Shown here piece after piece: positions 1-6,309 of a DNA stretch of 6,826 nucleotides. Position numbers and translations under genes: made by a program. The DNA is from Oscillospiraceae bacterium (lineage in GTDB: Bacteria > Bacillota_A > Clostridia > Oscillospirales > Oscillospiraceae): positions 1-6,826 of the forward strand of contig JAFQDR010000242.1 in the NCBI GenBank assembly GCA_017415945.1. Direction: 5' to 3'. Numbering within the stretch: the stretch's first letter is position 1; every line of letters begins with the position of its first letter. The notes below the pieces were generated by a model that saw nothing but the letters and a program-made list of their open reading frames with translations, was not told where the DNA came from and did no database searches.

Positions 1-1776
1 CTGTACGCGGGCGTATACGGAGATGTTCATGAATTCACGTTCAAACGCCTCGTCGCTCATTTCGTTCAGCTGCATGCCGGTGATGGCCTTGTTGCTGCCG
101 CCGTCCTCCAGAATGCCCAGTTCCTTGGCAATTGCAACTGCAGTATCTACATGGTCACCGGTGATCATAATGGCGCGGATGCCTGCGCCGTGGCATTCCT
201 TGATGGCGTCCTTTACCTCGGGGCGAACCGGGTCGATCATGCCGCTGAGGCCCAGGAAGCACAGCTGCTGTTCCAGATCGGCGGCCTCGATGGAAGCGGG
301 CATTGCGGAATAAATACGCTGTGCACAAGCCAAAACACGCAGTGCACGGTCTGCCATTGCCTTATTGGCTGCCAGAATCTCCGCACGGTAAGCCTCGGTC
401 ATGGGAACGATCTCACCGTTTTTCACATAATGGGTGCAAAGCCCCAAAATTACATCGGGCGCACCCTTGGTGTACTGCACAAAGCCCTTGTCCTTGGCGT
501 GCACGGTGGACATCATCTTACGGCCGGAATCGAAGGGAGCTTCGCCCACACGGGGGGACTTTACCTTCAGTTCTCCCTTGGGCAGTCCCAGCTTATCTGC
601 CCAGACCACCAGAGCCGCTTCGGTAGGTTCACCGTTTACGGTACCGTCATCATTTAGCTCCGCATCGGAGCACAGGGCCATAGCGGCAGCCAGAGCGGCT
701 TCGTCCTGTCCGAAGAAATCCACAACGGTCATCTTATTCTGGGTCAGAGTTCCTGTCTTATCGGAGCAAATGATCTGTGCGCAGCCCAGCGTTTCCACCG
801 CAGTCAAACGGCGAATAATTGCGTTGCGCTTGGACATATTGGTCACGCCAATGGACAAAACCACGGTAACCACCGCCGCCAGACCTTCGGGAATGGCAGC
901 AACGGCAAGAGATACCGCAACCATGAAGGAATCCAGAATCACGTGCAGATCCAGTCCCCCTGCACGAAGGATCTGTACACCGAAAATCACAACGCAAACA
1001 CCCAGAACCAGCCAAGTCAGGATCTTGGACAGCTGATGCAGCTTTCTCTGGAGAGGAGTTTCCCCTTCTTCCGCCTGTACCAGTGCATCGGCGATCTTGC
1101 CCATTTCCGTATCCATGCCCGTTGCGGTAACCACAGCAACGCCGCGGCCGTACACCACCGTAGAGCCCATATACACCATATTCTTTCTGTCGCCCAGAGG
1201 AAAATCCTTCGCCCCATCGGACAGATTGAGAATATCGATCATCTTATTCACGGGAACAGATTCCCCTGTCAGCGCAGCTTCTTCAATTTTCAAGCTGGCA
1301 TTTTCAATCAGACGACCGTCGGCAGGAACCGCATCCCCTGCCTCCAGCAGGATGATGTCGCCTACAACCAAATCCTCGCTGCGTACGGAAACAAGCTTGC
1401 CGTCACGCAGTACCTTGGACATGGCAGCAGACATTTCCTGCAGTGCTTCAATTGCTTTTTCTGCCTTGCTTTCCTGATATACGCCCAGAACCGCATTGAT
1501 GATAACAACAGCCAAAATGATGACCACATCGGCCATGCTTTCCCCTTCCACAACCGAAAGCACACCGCTGATGAATGCGGCAACCAGCAGGATAATGATC
1601 ATGGGGTCTGTCATCTGCTGAAAGAATCGCTTGAGCAGAGAATCCTTTTCAGGCTCATTCAGCTTGTTTTTACCGTTAGCTTCCAAACGGCGCTGTGCTT
1701 CTTCCGTGGACAGACCATCCCTGCAGCTCTTGGTCTGCCCCAAAGCAACAGCAGCTTCTTCACAATAGAATTTCAT
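1..1776 (-). CDS. P2-type cation-transporting ATPase (Ca2+/Mn2+ type), C-terminal part outside the window
   Basis: ATP-driven cation efflux pump of the SERCA/PMCA-like P-type ATPase family in the cytoplasmic membrane. The 592 codons in the window are open with no frameshift. Visible parts in order: cation-ATPase N-terminal region (about 1-50), TM1-TM2 (about 57-100), actuator domain with the TGES dephosphorylation loop (170-173), TM3-TM4 (about 252-310) with the ion-binding PEGL motif (296-299), the phosphorylation motif CSDKTGT with Asp339, the nucleotide-domain KGAPD (437-441), DPVRPE (515-520) and TGD (539-541). The hinge GDGVND motif and TM5-TM10, about 290 residues, lie beyond position 1. 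PEGL is followed by Ala where SERCA has Pro. The ATG at 1776 has AGGAAAGG (1786-1793) nine bases upstream. Family assignment is firm. The ion cannot be read from the protein because the TM5-TM6 ligands are missing; the yybP-ykoY riboswitch upstream favours Mn2+ (inference), with Ca2+ the alternative. Confidence 0.95.
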   Translation of the reverse strand, partial: MKFYCEEAAVALGQTKSCRDGLSTEEAQRRLEANGKNKLNEPEKDSLLKRFFQQMTDPMIIILLVAAFISGVLSVVEGESMADVVIILAVVIINAVLGVYQESKAEKAIEALQEMSAAMSKVLRDGKLVSVRSEDLVVGDIILLEAGDAVPADGRLIENASLKIEEAALTGESVPVNKMIDILNLSDGAKDFPLGDRKNMVYMGSTVVYGRGVAVVTATGMDTEMGKIADALVQAEEGETPLQRKLHQLSKILTWLVLGVCVVIFGVQILRAGGLDLHVILDSFMVAVSLAVAAIPEGLAAVVTVVLSIGVTNMSKRNAIIRRLTAVETLGCAQIICSDKTGTLTQNKMTVVDFFGQDEAALAAAMALCSDAELNDDGTVNGEPTEAALVVWADKLGLPKGELKVKSPRVGEAPFDSGRKMMSTVHAKDKGFVQYTKGAPDVILGLCTHYVKNGEIVPMTEAYRAEILAANKAMADRALRVLACAQRIYSAMPASIEAADLEQQLCFLGLSGMIDPVRPEVKDAIKECHGAGIRAIMITGDHVDTAVAIAKELGILEDGGSNKAITGMQLNEMSDEAFEREFMNISVYARVQ

Positions 1777-1805
1777 TGAAACCATCCTTTCCTAATTTCA
1801 CGCAT

Positions 1806-1857
1806 AAAAAAAAGACCGGACAACATGAACGCAATCATCACGCCCATGAGTCTGGTC
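1806..1857 (-). terminator. Riboswitch-controlled intrinsic terminator in the ATPase leader
   Basis: On the minus strand GACCAGACTCATGGGCG (from 1857) pairs, with G-U wobbles and a few mismatches, with CGTTCATGTTGTCCGGTC (ending 1814), followed directly by eight U (1813-1806). This is a Rho-independent terminator 29 bases before the ATPase start codon. Its 5' arm contains the 3' strands of both aptamer helices P4 (CCAG) and P1 (CTCATGG), so terminator and folded aptamer exclude each other. This predicts transcription when ligand holds the aptamer together and termination otherwise. Confidence 0.82.
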
Positions 1858-1936
1858 ATTTCATACAAGCCAGGCAAATATGCCGAGTTATGTTGACTTG
1901 TCACGCAGCATAGCTGCGCCGACTACTCCCTCTTGG
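1844..1936 (-). promoter_or_regulatory. yybP-ykoY family (Mn2+-sensing) riboswitch aptamer
   Basis: Minus-strand leader of the P-type ATPase. It carries two signature blocks of the yybP-ykoY family as I remember it: GGGAGTAG (1930-1923) and GTCAACATAACTCG (1897-1884). The second has one extra A relative to the usual AACATACTCG. Helices I can draw: P1 CCAAGAG (1936-1930) with CTCATGG (1850-1844), one A-A mismatch; a P2 hairpin CGCAGC/GCTGCG (1918-1904); a small GGCA/TGCC hairpin (1884-1873); and P4 CTGG (1873-1870) with CCAG (1855-1852). Known members bind Mn2+ and control Mn exporters, including P-type ATPases, MntP and TerC proteins. Ligand and direction here are inferred from family and architecture. 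A covariance-model hit to the family would settle it. Confidence 0.85.
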
Positions 1937-1944
1937 ATGTATAC

Positions 1945-1974
1945 AATGTATCACATCAAAAACGCAGCTGTCAA
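1945..1974 (-). promoter_or_regulatory. Extended -10 vegetative promoter for the riboswitch-ATPase unit
   Basis: A consensus -35 TTGACA (1974-1969), an 18-base spacer, and -10 TACATT (1950-1945) preceded by TG plus one base, the extended -10 form. Transcription would begin around 1938, just before the first P1 strand of the aptamer at 1936, which is the expected geometry for a riboswitch leader. Confidence 0.75.
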
Positions 1975-1991
1975 CGGGACGATCGTAAAGC

Positions 1992-2027
1992 TTTGGTTAA
2001 AAATATATATGACATATCCTAACCAAA
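1992..2027. repeat. Inverted repeat, 8-bp arms
   Basis: TTTGGTTA (1992-1999) and TAACCAAA (2020-2027) are perfect reverse complements around a 20-base AT-rich loop that itself contains two short ATAT blocks able to pair. There is no U-run on either side, so it does not look like a terminator. Confidence 0.6.
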
Positions 2028-2045
2028 TTACAATCATTTTCATCA

Positions 2046-2083
2046 TCCGATCGAAGCCAATGGATTCATTGGATTTTATCGGA
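2046..2083. repeat. Nested two-stem hairpin
   Basis: Outer arms TCCGAT (2046-2051) and ATCGGA (2078-2083) enclose inner arms CCAATG and CATTGG with a GATT loop. Between them GAA faces TTT, so on the plus strand the helix is almost continuous with a G-U pair. No U-run follows. The inner CCAATG/CATTGG pair recurs in the palindrome between the tRNA genes (2429-2450). Confidence 0.65.
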
Positions 2084-2120
2084 CCGTTGAACAATGAAAA
2101 AACGTTCGAAAGAATGATAC

Positions 2121-2153
2121 AAAGCAAAAATCCGCTTCCTTTCGGAAACGGAT
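2121..2153 (-). terminator. Intrinsic terminator with GAAA tetraloop
   Basis: Read on the minus strand, ATCCGTTTCC (from 2153) pairs with GGAAGCGGAT (ending 2130) across a GAAA tetraloop, giving 10 bp including one G-U pair. It is followed by TTTTGCTTT (2129-2121). This is a textbook Rho-independent terminator for leftward transcription. It lies about 150 bases beyond the tRNA-Asp terminator and may be a backup stop for the tRNA unit. Confidence 0.72.
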
Positions 2154-2171
2154 CACATTTCGTTTTCAATA

Positions 2172-2201
2172 TCAAATTCAATTCGTCAGAATTGGATTTG
2201 A
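2172..2201. repeat. 13-bp hairpin with 4-base loop
   Basis: TCAAATTCAATTC (2172-2184) pairs with GAATTGGATTTGA (2189-2201) across GTCA. On the plus strand the only non-Watson-Crick position is a U-G wobble; on the minus strand it is a C-A mismatch. That bias favours a plus-strand transcript if it works as RNA. The pyrimidine-rich tract just after it could act as a weak plus-strand terminator tail, but I see no plus-strand gene to terminate. Confidence 0.6.
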
Positions 2202-2204
2202 CCA

Positions 2205-2297
2205 CTTCTTTTCTCTTTTCTCTCTTATCTTTTCTCTCAAAACGCCATTCACGCTCGCCAAGAGAAAAGTGAAGAGAGAAAGGTGAAAAGAGAAGAG
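2205..2297. repeat. Long imperfect inverted repeat of a pyrimidine tract and a purine tract
   Basis: A nearly pure pyrimidine arm at about 2205-2238 is followed by a 22-base loop and a nearly pure purine arm at about 2261-2297. From the loop outwards, 9 bp and then 10 bp pair without interruption across a 2x2 internal loop, and roughly 7 more bp pair after a small bulge. The loop contains AAAACGCCATTCACGCTCGC (2239-2258), similar to the arm of the neighbouring hairpin at 2309-2327. It could be an extension of the tRNA terminator region or a degenerate dispersed repeat. Confidence 0.62.
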
Positions 2298-2303
2298 TAC
2301 ACC

Positions 2304-2338
2304 AAAACAAAACGCCAATCCACTCGCGTGAATTGGCG
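2304..2338 (-). terminator. Intrinsic terminator of the tRNA-Met/tRNA-Asp unit
   Basis: On the minus strand CGCCAATTCAC (from 2338) pairs with GTGGATTGGCG (ending 2313) across a GCGA (GNRA) tetraloop, 11 bp with one G-U pair, followed by TTTTGTTTT (2312-2304). It starts 8 bases after the tRNA CCA end. The symmetry continues outward: the A-rich and U-rich flanks and even the CACCA at the tRNA end pair with a distal TGGTG, making a 52-base near-palindrome (2300-2351, 23 of 26 positions complementary). Confidence 0.85.
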
Positions 2339-2346
2339 GTTTGTTT

Positions 2347-2421
2347 TGGTGACCCGTAGGGGACTCGAACCCCGGTTACCGCCGTGACAGGGCGGTGTCT
2401 TAACCGCTTGACCACCGGGCC
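2347..2421 (-). tRNA. tRNA-Asp (GUC)
   Basis: A full cloverleaf can be drawn: acceptor GGCCCGG/ACGGGTC, 3-bp D stem GTC/GAC, anticodon stem CCGCC/GGCGG with loop CTGTCAC giving anticodon GUC (Asp), T loop TTCGAGT on a GGGG/CCCC core, discriminator A and an encoded CCA. Two pairs at the acceptor/T-stem junction are broken: G7 faces A66 and C49 faces U65. The overall body resembles clostridial tRNA-Glu/tRNA-Asp sequences. It is second in a unit with tRNA-Met, 35 bases downstream of it. Confidence 0.95.
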
Positions 2422-2428
2422 TTATTTA

Positions 2429-2450
2429 CTCCCCAATGGCCATTGGGGAG
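2429..2450. repeat. Perfect 22-bp palindrome in the tRNA spacer
   Basis: The 35-base spacer between the two tRNA genes holds a perfect, loopless palindrome with 11-base arms (CTCCCCAATGG and its complement). As RNA it would fold into a 9-bp stem with a GGCC tetraloop between the Met CCA end and the Asp 5' end. A role as a processing signal that separates the tRNAs is possible (inference). It lacks a U-run on the minus strand and is therefore not a terminator. Confidence 0.8.
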
Positions 2451-2456
2451 ATTTTG

Positions 2457-2533
2457 TGGTAGCGGCACCAAGATTCGAACTAGGGACACCACGGGTATGA
2501 ACCGTGTGCTCTGGCCAACTGAGCTATGCCGCC
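2457..2533 (-). tRNA. tRNA-Met (CAU), elongator type
   Basis: The cloverleaf has acceptor GGCGGCA/TGCCGCT (G1-U72 wobble), D stem GCTC/GAGC, anticodon stem CACGG/CCGTG with loop TTCATAC giving CAU, T loop TTCGAAT, discriminator A and encoded CCA. A paired position 1-72 argues against the initiator, which has an unpaired 1-72. The anticodon arm matches elongator Met tRNAs better than the modified-C tRNA-Ile(CAU). The T stem has one U-U mismatch (51-63). It is first in the tRNA unit. Confidence 0.93.
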
Positions 2534-2545
2534 GCAACAGAAATT

Positions 2546-2574
2546 ATTATATCCATGAACCACTATTTTGTCAA
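2546..2574 (-). promoter_or_regulatory. Perfect-consensus vegetative promoter of the tRNA unit
   Basis: TTGACA (2574-2569) and TATAAT (2551-2546) are separated by exactly 17 bases, a 12 of 12 match to the housekeeping sigma factor consensus. The start point falls near 2539, giving a leader of only about six bases before tRNA-Met. It lies immediately downstream of the M23 gene's terminator, so the tRNA unit is independent. Confidence 0.92.
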
Positions 2575-2596
2575 CACTTTTTTGCAACATTTTTAT

Positions 2597-2626
2597 AAAA
2601 AATTGAGGCTGTGCAGCACAGCCTCA
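2597..2626 (-). terminator. Intrinsic terminator of the M23 gene
   Basis: On the minus strand TGAGGCTGTG and CACAGCCTCA form a 10-bp GC-rich stem with a CTG loop (2626-2604), followed by A, A and six T (2602-2597). It begins five bases after the M23 stop codon. Confidence 0.93.
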
Positions 2627-2630
2627 TGCT

Positions 2631-3377
2631 TCAAAGAACAGGCATATAGTCGTGGGGGTCGATGCTCTTGTCATCCAGAGACATGGCAAAGTGCAGATGG
2701 GGTGCCTGTGCGGTCTCACAAAGGGCCGTCTCCCCTACACTGCCGATCACATCCCCTGCCAGCAGCTCGTCTCCAACCTTCACCACAGGTTCCGCCATCA
2801 GGTTTGCATAGTAGCTCATGAGTCCGTCTCCATGATCCATAACAACGGTGGTGCCATACAGCACATCCTCATAAACCTCCGTCACGGTGCCTTGGGTGGC
2901 TGCGCGGACATATTCCCCCACAGGCGCGGCAATGTCGATGCCGTCATGGGTGCGCCAGTCTCCCAGAGTCTCATTGTACAGCAGGGCATCCATGCTGTAA
3001 TCTGCCTCTACCTCACCGATCACGGGCCATACATAGGAACGCTTCACGGGAGCGACGGCTTCCTCCATGGGAGGGGTCATTTCCGCAATGACCTCTGCCA
3101 CAGGCTCCTCGGTTGGTACGGGTTCAAAGATTTCCGCCACATCGGGGATCTCCTGCAGGATCACCTCCGTGGGCTTTGGATCGGGATTCCATTGGGAGAC
3201 ATCCTGGTAGGCATAGGGGGTGCTTGTGACGGAAACCTGCTCTGCCTCCTCATCCTCCCCGCTGTTGTTGACGATCATCCACGCAGACAGTGCGATCACG
3301 GACACACATAGCATCAGGGCTATGTAAAAGCCCTTGCCGCCCAGCAGACCGCCGGACTCGTTATATTCCTCGTTCAT
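2631..3377 (-). CDS. SpoIIQ-like, membrane-anchored M23 (LytM) peptidase-family protein
   Basis: The 248-residue protein has a short cytoplasmic N-terminus, one membrane segment (about 17-36), an acidic proline-rich linker (about 40-112) and a C-terminal M23/LytM domain (about 115-245) outside the membrane. Zinc-site motifs are present: H144 and D148 in HDGID, and H227-x-H229 in PHLHF. The catalytic His usually found in a YAHL-type motif is replaced by Asn192 (YANL), as I recall for SpoIIQ-type proteins. This raises doubt about hydrolysis. SpoIIQ acts in engulfment and in the forespore-mother cell channel with SpoIIIAH. The ATG at 3377 is chosen over an upstream in-frame start because AGGAGG lies six bases before it (3389-3384) and the extra 19 codons would lie inside the hairpin. 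It is a single-gene unit between two terminators. The M23 fold is firm; the SpoIIQ identity is probable only. A generic cell-wall endopeptidase is the alternative. Confidence 0.9.
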   Translation of the reverse strand: MNEEYNESGGLLGGKGFYIALMLCVSVIALSAWMIVNNSGEDEEAEQVSVTSTPYAYQDVSQWNPDPKPTEVILQEIPDVAEIFEPVPTEEPVAEVIAEMTPPMEEAVAPVKRSYVWPVIGEVEADYSMDALLYNETLGDWRTHDGIDIAAPVGEYVRAATQGTVTEVYEDVLYGTTVVMDHGDGLMSYYANLMAEPVVKVGDELLAGDVIGSVGETALCETAQAPHLHFAMSLDDKSIDPHDYMPVL

Positions 3378-3390
3378 AAAATTCCTCCTA

Positions 3391-3437
3391 AAGAAAAAGG
3401 TGTTTACATCGGTTATTGTTGCCGATGTAAACACCTT
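3391..3437 (-). terminator. Terminator hairpin of the glycolytic operon, abutting the M23 ribosome site
   Basis: A perfect 16-bp stem (AAGGTGTTTACATCGG and its complement, 3437-3422 and 3412-3397) with a 9-base loop, continuing on the minus strand as TTTTTCTTT (3398-3390). It stands 35 bases after the enolase stop. The U-run ends right at the AGGAGG of the downstream M23 gene. Confidence 0.85.
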
Positions 3438-3443
3438 ATATTC
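3414..3443 (-). promoter_or_regulatory. Candidate sigma-F-type promoter of the M23 gene
   Basis: GAATA (3443-3439), a 15-base spacer and GGCAACAATA (3423-3414) fit the forespore sigma-F pattern as I remember it from Bacillus (a G..TA -35 and a GGNRANANTW -10). The -10 lies in the loop of the terminator hairpin and would start transcription near 3406, about 20 bases before the ribosome site. A weak vegetative alternative overlaps it: TTGAAG, a 19-base spacer and TATAAG. Such short motifs arise by chance, so this is a hypothesis supported mainly by SpoIIQ being a sigma-F target in Bacillus. Confidence 0.4.
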
Positions 3444-3471
3444 ACTTAAAAGGATTCTTCTTCAAGAAAAA

Positions 3472-4785
<1,314 letters not shown>

Positions 4786-6309
4786 TTATTCAACGATAGG
4801 GAGAAGCAGGCTTTCGCCTGTCATTTCAGAGGGGATCTCCAGCCCCATCAGCTCCAGCATGGTAGGTGCGATGTCGCACAGTCTGCCGGGCTTCAGGATG
4901 GCGGTAGCGTTCTTCACCAGGAAGGGAACGGGGTTGGTGGTGTGGGCAGTGTTGACCTTGCCGTTTTCATCAAACATCAGATCGGCATTGCCGTGGTCCG
5001 CGGTAACACAGACAATGTAGCCGTGTTCCTTGCAGGCCTCCATCACCTTGCCCACGCAGGCATCCACAGTTTCCACTGCCTTGATGGCTGCATTCATGTC
5101 ACCGGTGTGGCCGACCATGTCACAGTTTGCAAAGTTGCAGATGATCATGTCGTACTTTTCGGTGTTGATCTGCTCCACGAGAGCTTCCGCAACGGGAACC
5201 GCACTCATTTCGGGGATCAGGTCATAGGTGGGGAACTGCTTGGGAGAATCGATGAGGATACGGTCCTCACCGGGGTATACGGTTTCCACGCCGCCGTTGA
5301 AGAAGAAGGTGACGTGTGCGTACTTTTCGGTTTCCGCAATGCGCAGCTGCTTCAGATTCTTGCCCGCCACATATTCGCCCAGAGTGCATTCCAGCACTTC
5401 GGGAGGATAAGCAATGGGGCAGGTGAGCTTTTCGTCATACTGTGCAGTGCAGACGTAGTTCAGAGGGAACACGGTCTTCTTGCGGTCAAAGCCATCAAAG
5501 TCGGGCAGAGTCAGCGCCCAGGTCATTTCGCGGGCACGGTCGGGACGGAAGTTCATGAAGATGACGGAGTCCCCTTCATTGATCTTTGCGTCGGGGCAGC
5601 AAACAGTGGGCAGCACAAATTCGTCGGTGACGCCCTGTGCGTAGCTGTCTGCGATGGCCTGAACCGCATCGGCAGCCTGTACGCCTTCGCCCAGAGTCAG
5701 AGCGTTGTAAGCCTGCTCTACGCGGTCCCAGCGCTTGTCACGGTCCATTGCGTAGAAGCGGCCGGAAACAACACCGATCTTGGCATTGCCCAGAGCTTCG
5801 CAGTGGTTCTGCAGACGCTGTACAAAGTCCTTGCCGGAGGTGGGAGCAACGTCACGGCCGTCCAGGAAAGCGTGTACATACACCTTTTCCAGACCGCGCT
5901 GCTTTGCCATATCCATGCAGGCCAGAATGTGGTCGATGTGGCTGTGCACGCCGCCATCGGACATGAGACCCATAATGTGCAGTGCCTTGCCGCCTTCCTT
6001 GGCAGCGTCCATGGCATTGATATAGGTCTTGTTTTCAAAGAACTTGCCGTTCTTGATCTCCTCGGAGATCTTGGGCAGGATCTGGAACACCACACGGCCT
6101 GCGCCGATGTTGGTGTGACCTACCTCGGAGTTGCCCATCTGACCGGCAGGCAGACCTACGTCCAGACCGGAAGCGGACAGGTGGGTGACGGGGCTGTGGG
6201 CCAGCAGCTCATCCATAACAGGGGTGTTTGCCATGTAGATGGCATTGCCGCTGTTGGGAACGCCGATGCCGTAGCCGTCCAGAATGATAAGAGCAATCTT
6301 GTTTGCCAT
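4786..6309 (-). CDS. gpmI: 2,3-bisphosphoglycerate-independent phosphoglycerate mutase
   Basis: Cytoplasmic Mn2+-dependent enzyme interconverting 3- and 2-phosphoglycerate, EC 5.4.2.12. At 507 residues it has the usual length of the alkaline-phosphatase-superfamily iPGM. Visible key sites: D11 (ILDGYG), phospho-acceptor S61 (GNSEVGH), H122 in GGVHSH, substrate loop DGRD (150-153), RPDRAR (255-260), metal ligands D397 and H401 (NCDMVGH), D438 and H439 (TADHGNAD), and H456 (NTAHT). Insertion of the transferase domain between the two phosphatase-domain halves is typical. The ATG at 6309 overlaps the tpiA stop (TAATG), and GAGGAA lies just upstream inside tpiA (6320-6315), so translational coupling is likely. 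As in eno, TTA, CTA and TCA codons are absent. Mn2+ dependence makes the Mn riboswitch elsewhere in the window a thematic but unproven link. Confidence 0.98.
   Translation of the reverse strand: MANKIALIILDGYGIGVPNSGNAIYMANTPVMDELLAHSPVTHLSASGLDVGLPAGQMGNSEVGHTNIGAGRVVFQILPKISEEIKNGKFFENKTYINAMDAAKEGGKALHIMGLMSDGGVHSHIDHILACMDMAKQRGLEKVYVHAFLDGRDVAPTSGKDFVQRLQNHCEALGNAKIGVVSGRFYAMDRDKRWDRVEQAYNALTLGEGVQAADAVQAIADSYAQGVTDEFVLPTVCCPDAKINEGDSVIFMNFRPDRAREMTWALTLPDFDGFDRKKTVFPLNYVCTAQYDEKLTCPIAYPPEVLECTLGEYVAGKNLKQLRIAETEKYAHVTFFFNGGVETVYPGEDRILIDSPKQFPTYDLIPEMSAVPVAEALVEQINTEKYDMIICNFANCDMVGHTGDMNAAIKAVETVDACVGKVMEACKEHGYIVCVTADHGNADLMFDENGKVNTAHTTNPVPFLVKNATAILKPGRLCDIAPTMLELMGLEIPSEMTGESLLLPIVE

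Larger units (their letters stand above)
1975..2299. other. Non-coding, hairpin-rich AT-rich intergenic stretch
   Basis: About 325 bases between the ATPase promoter and the tRNA-Asp terminator without a convincing gene. Open frames cross it on both strands, but the minus one runs straight out of the tRNA-Asp gene, neither has a ribosome site, and much of their length is stem-loop arms. It holds five successive inverted repeats, listed separately at 1992-2027, 2046-2083, 2121-2153, 2172-2201 and 2205-2297. I see no clear promoter inside it, so I do not call a small RNA. Confidence 0.6.

Noticed and set aside
943..1779. Plus-strand open frames opposite the P-type ATPase
   Set aside because: The minus strand is uninterrupted for 592 codons with all family motifs; the plus frames are shadows.
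1840..1940. Nickel-cobalt or other metal riboswitch class upstream of the ATPase
   Set aside because: The GGGAGTAG and GTCAACAT-CTCG blocks fit yybP-ykoY; I see no block resembling the Ni/Co class.
1880..2272. Plus-strand open frame of 130 codons
   Set aside because: It starts antisense inside the riboswitch and continues through the hairpin-rich spacer. No promoter or ribosome site, and low-complexity C-terminus from the pyrimidine tract.
1992..2297. CRISPR array
   Set aside because: The hairpins differ in sequence, length and spacing; there is no regular direct repeat with unique spacers.
2154..2300. A small RNA gene between the two leftward terminators
   Set aside because: I could not find a credible minus-strand promoter in this interval, so the second terminator is more simply a backup stop.
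2300..2351. Phage or island attachment site at the tRNA-Asp 3' end
   Set aside because: The symmetric sequence at the tRNA end is explained by the terminator hairpin. No integrase gene or second copy of the tRNA end is present in the window.
1951..2415. Minus-strand open frame of 154 codons
   Set aside because: Its first third is a translation of the tRNA-Asp gene, and the rest crosses terminators and hairpin arms. No ribosome site.
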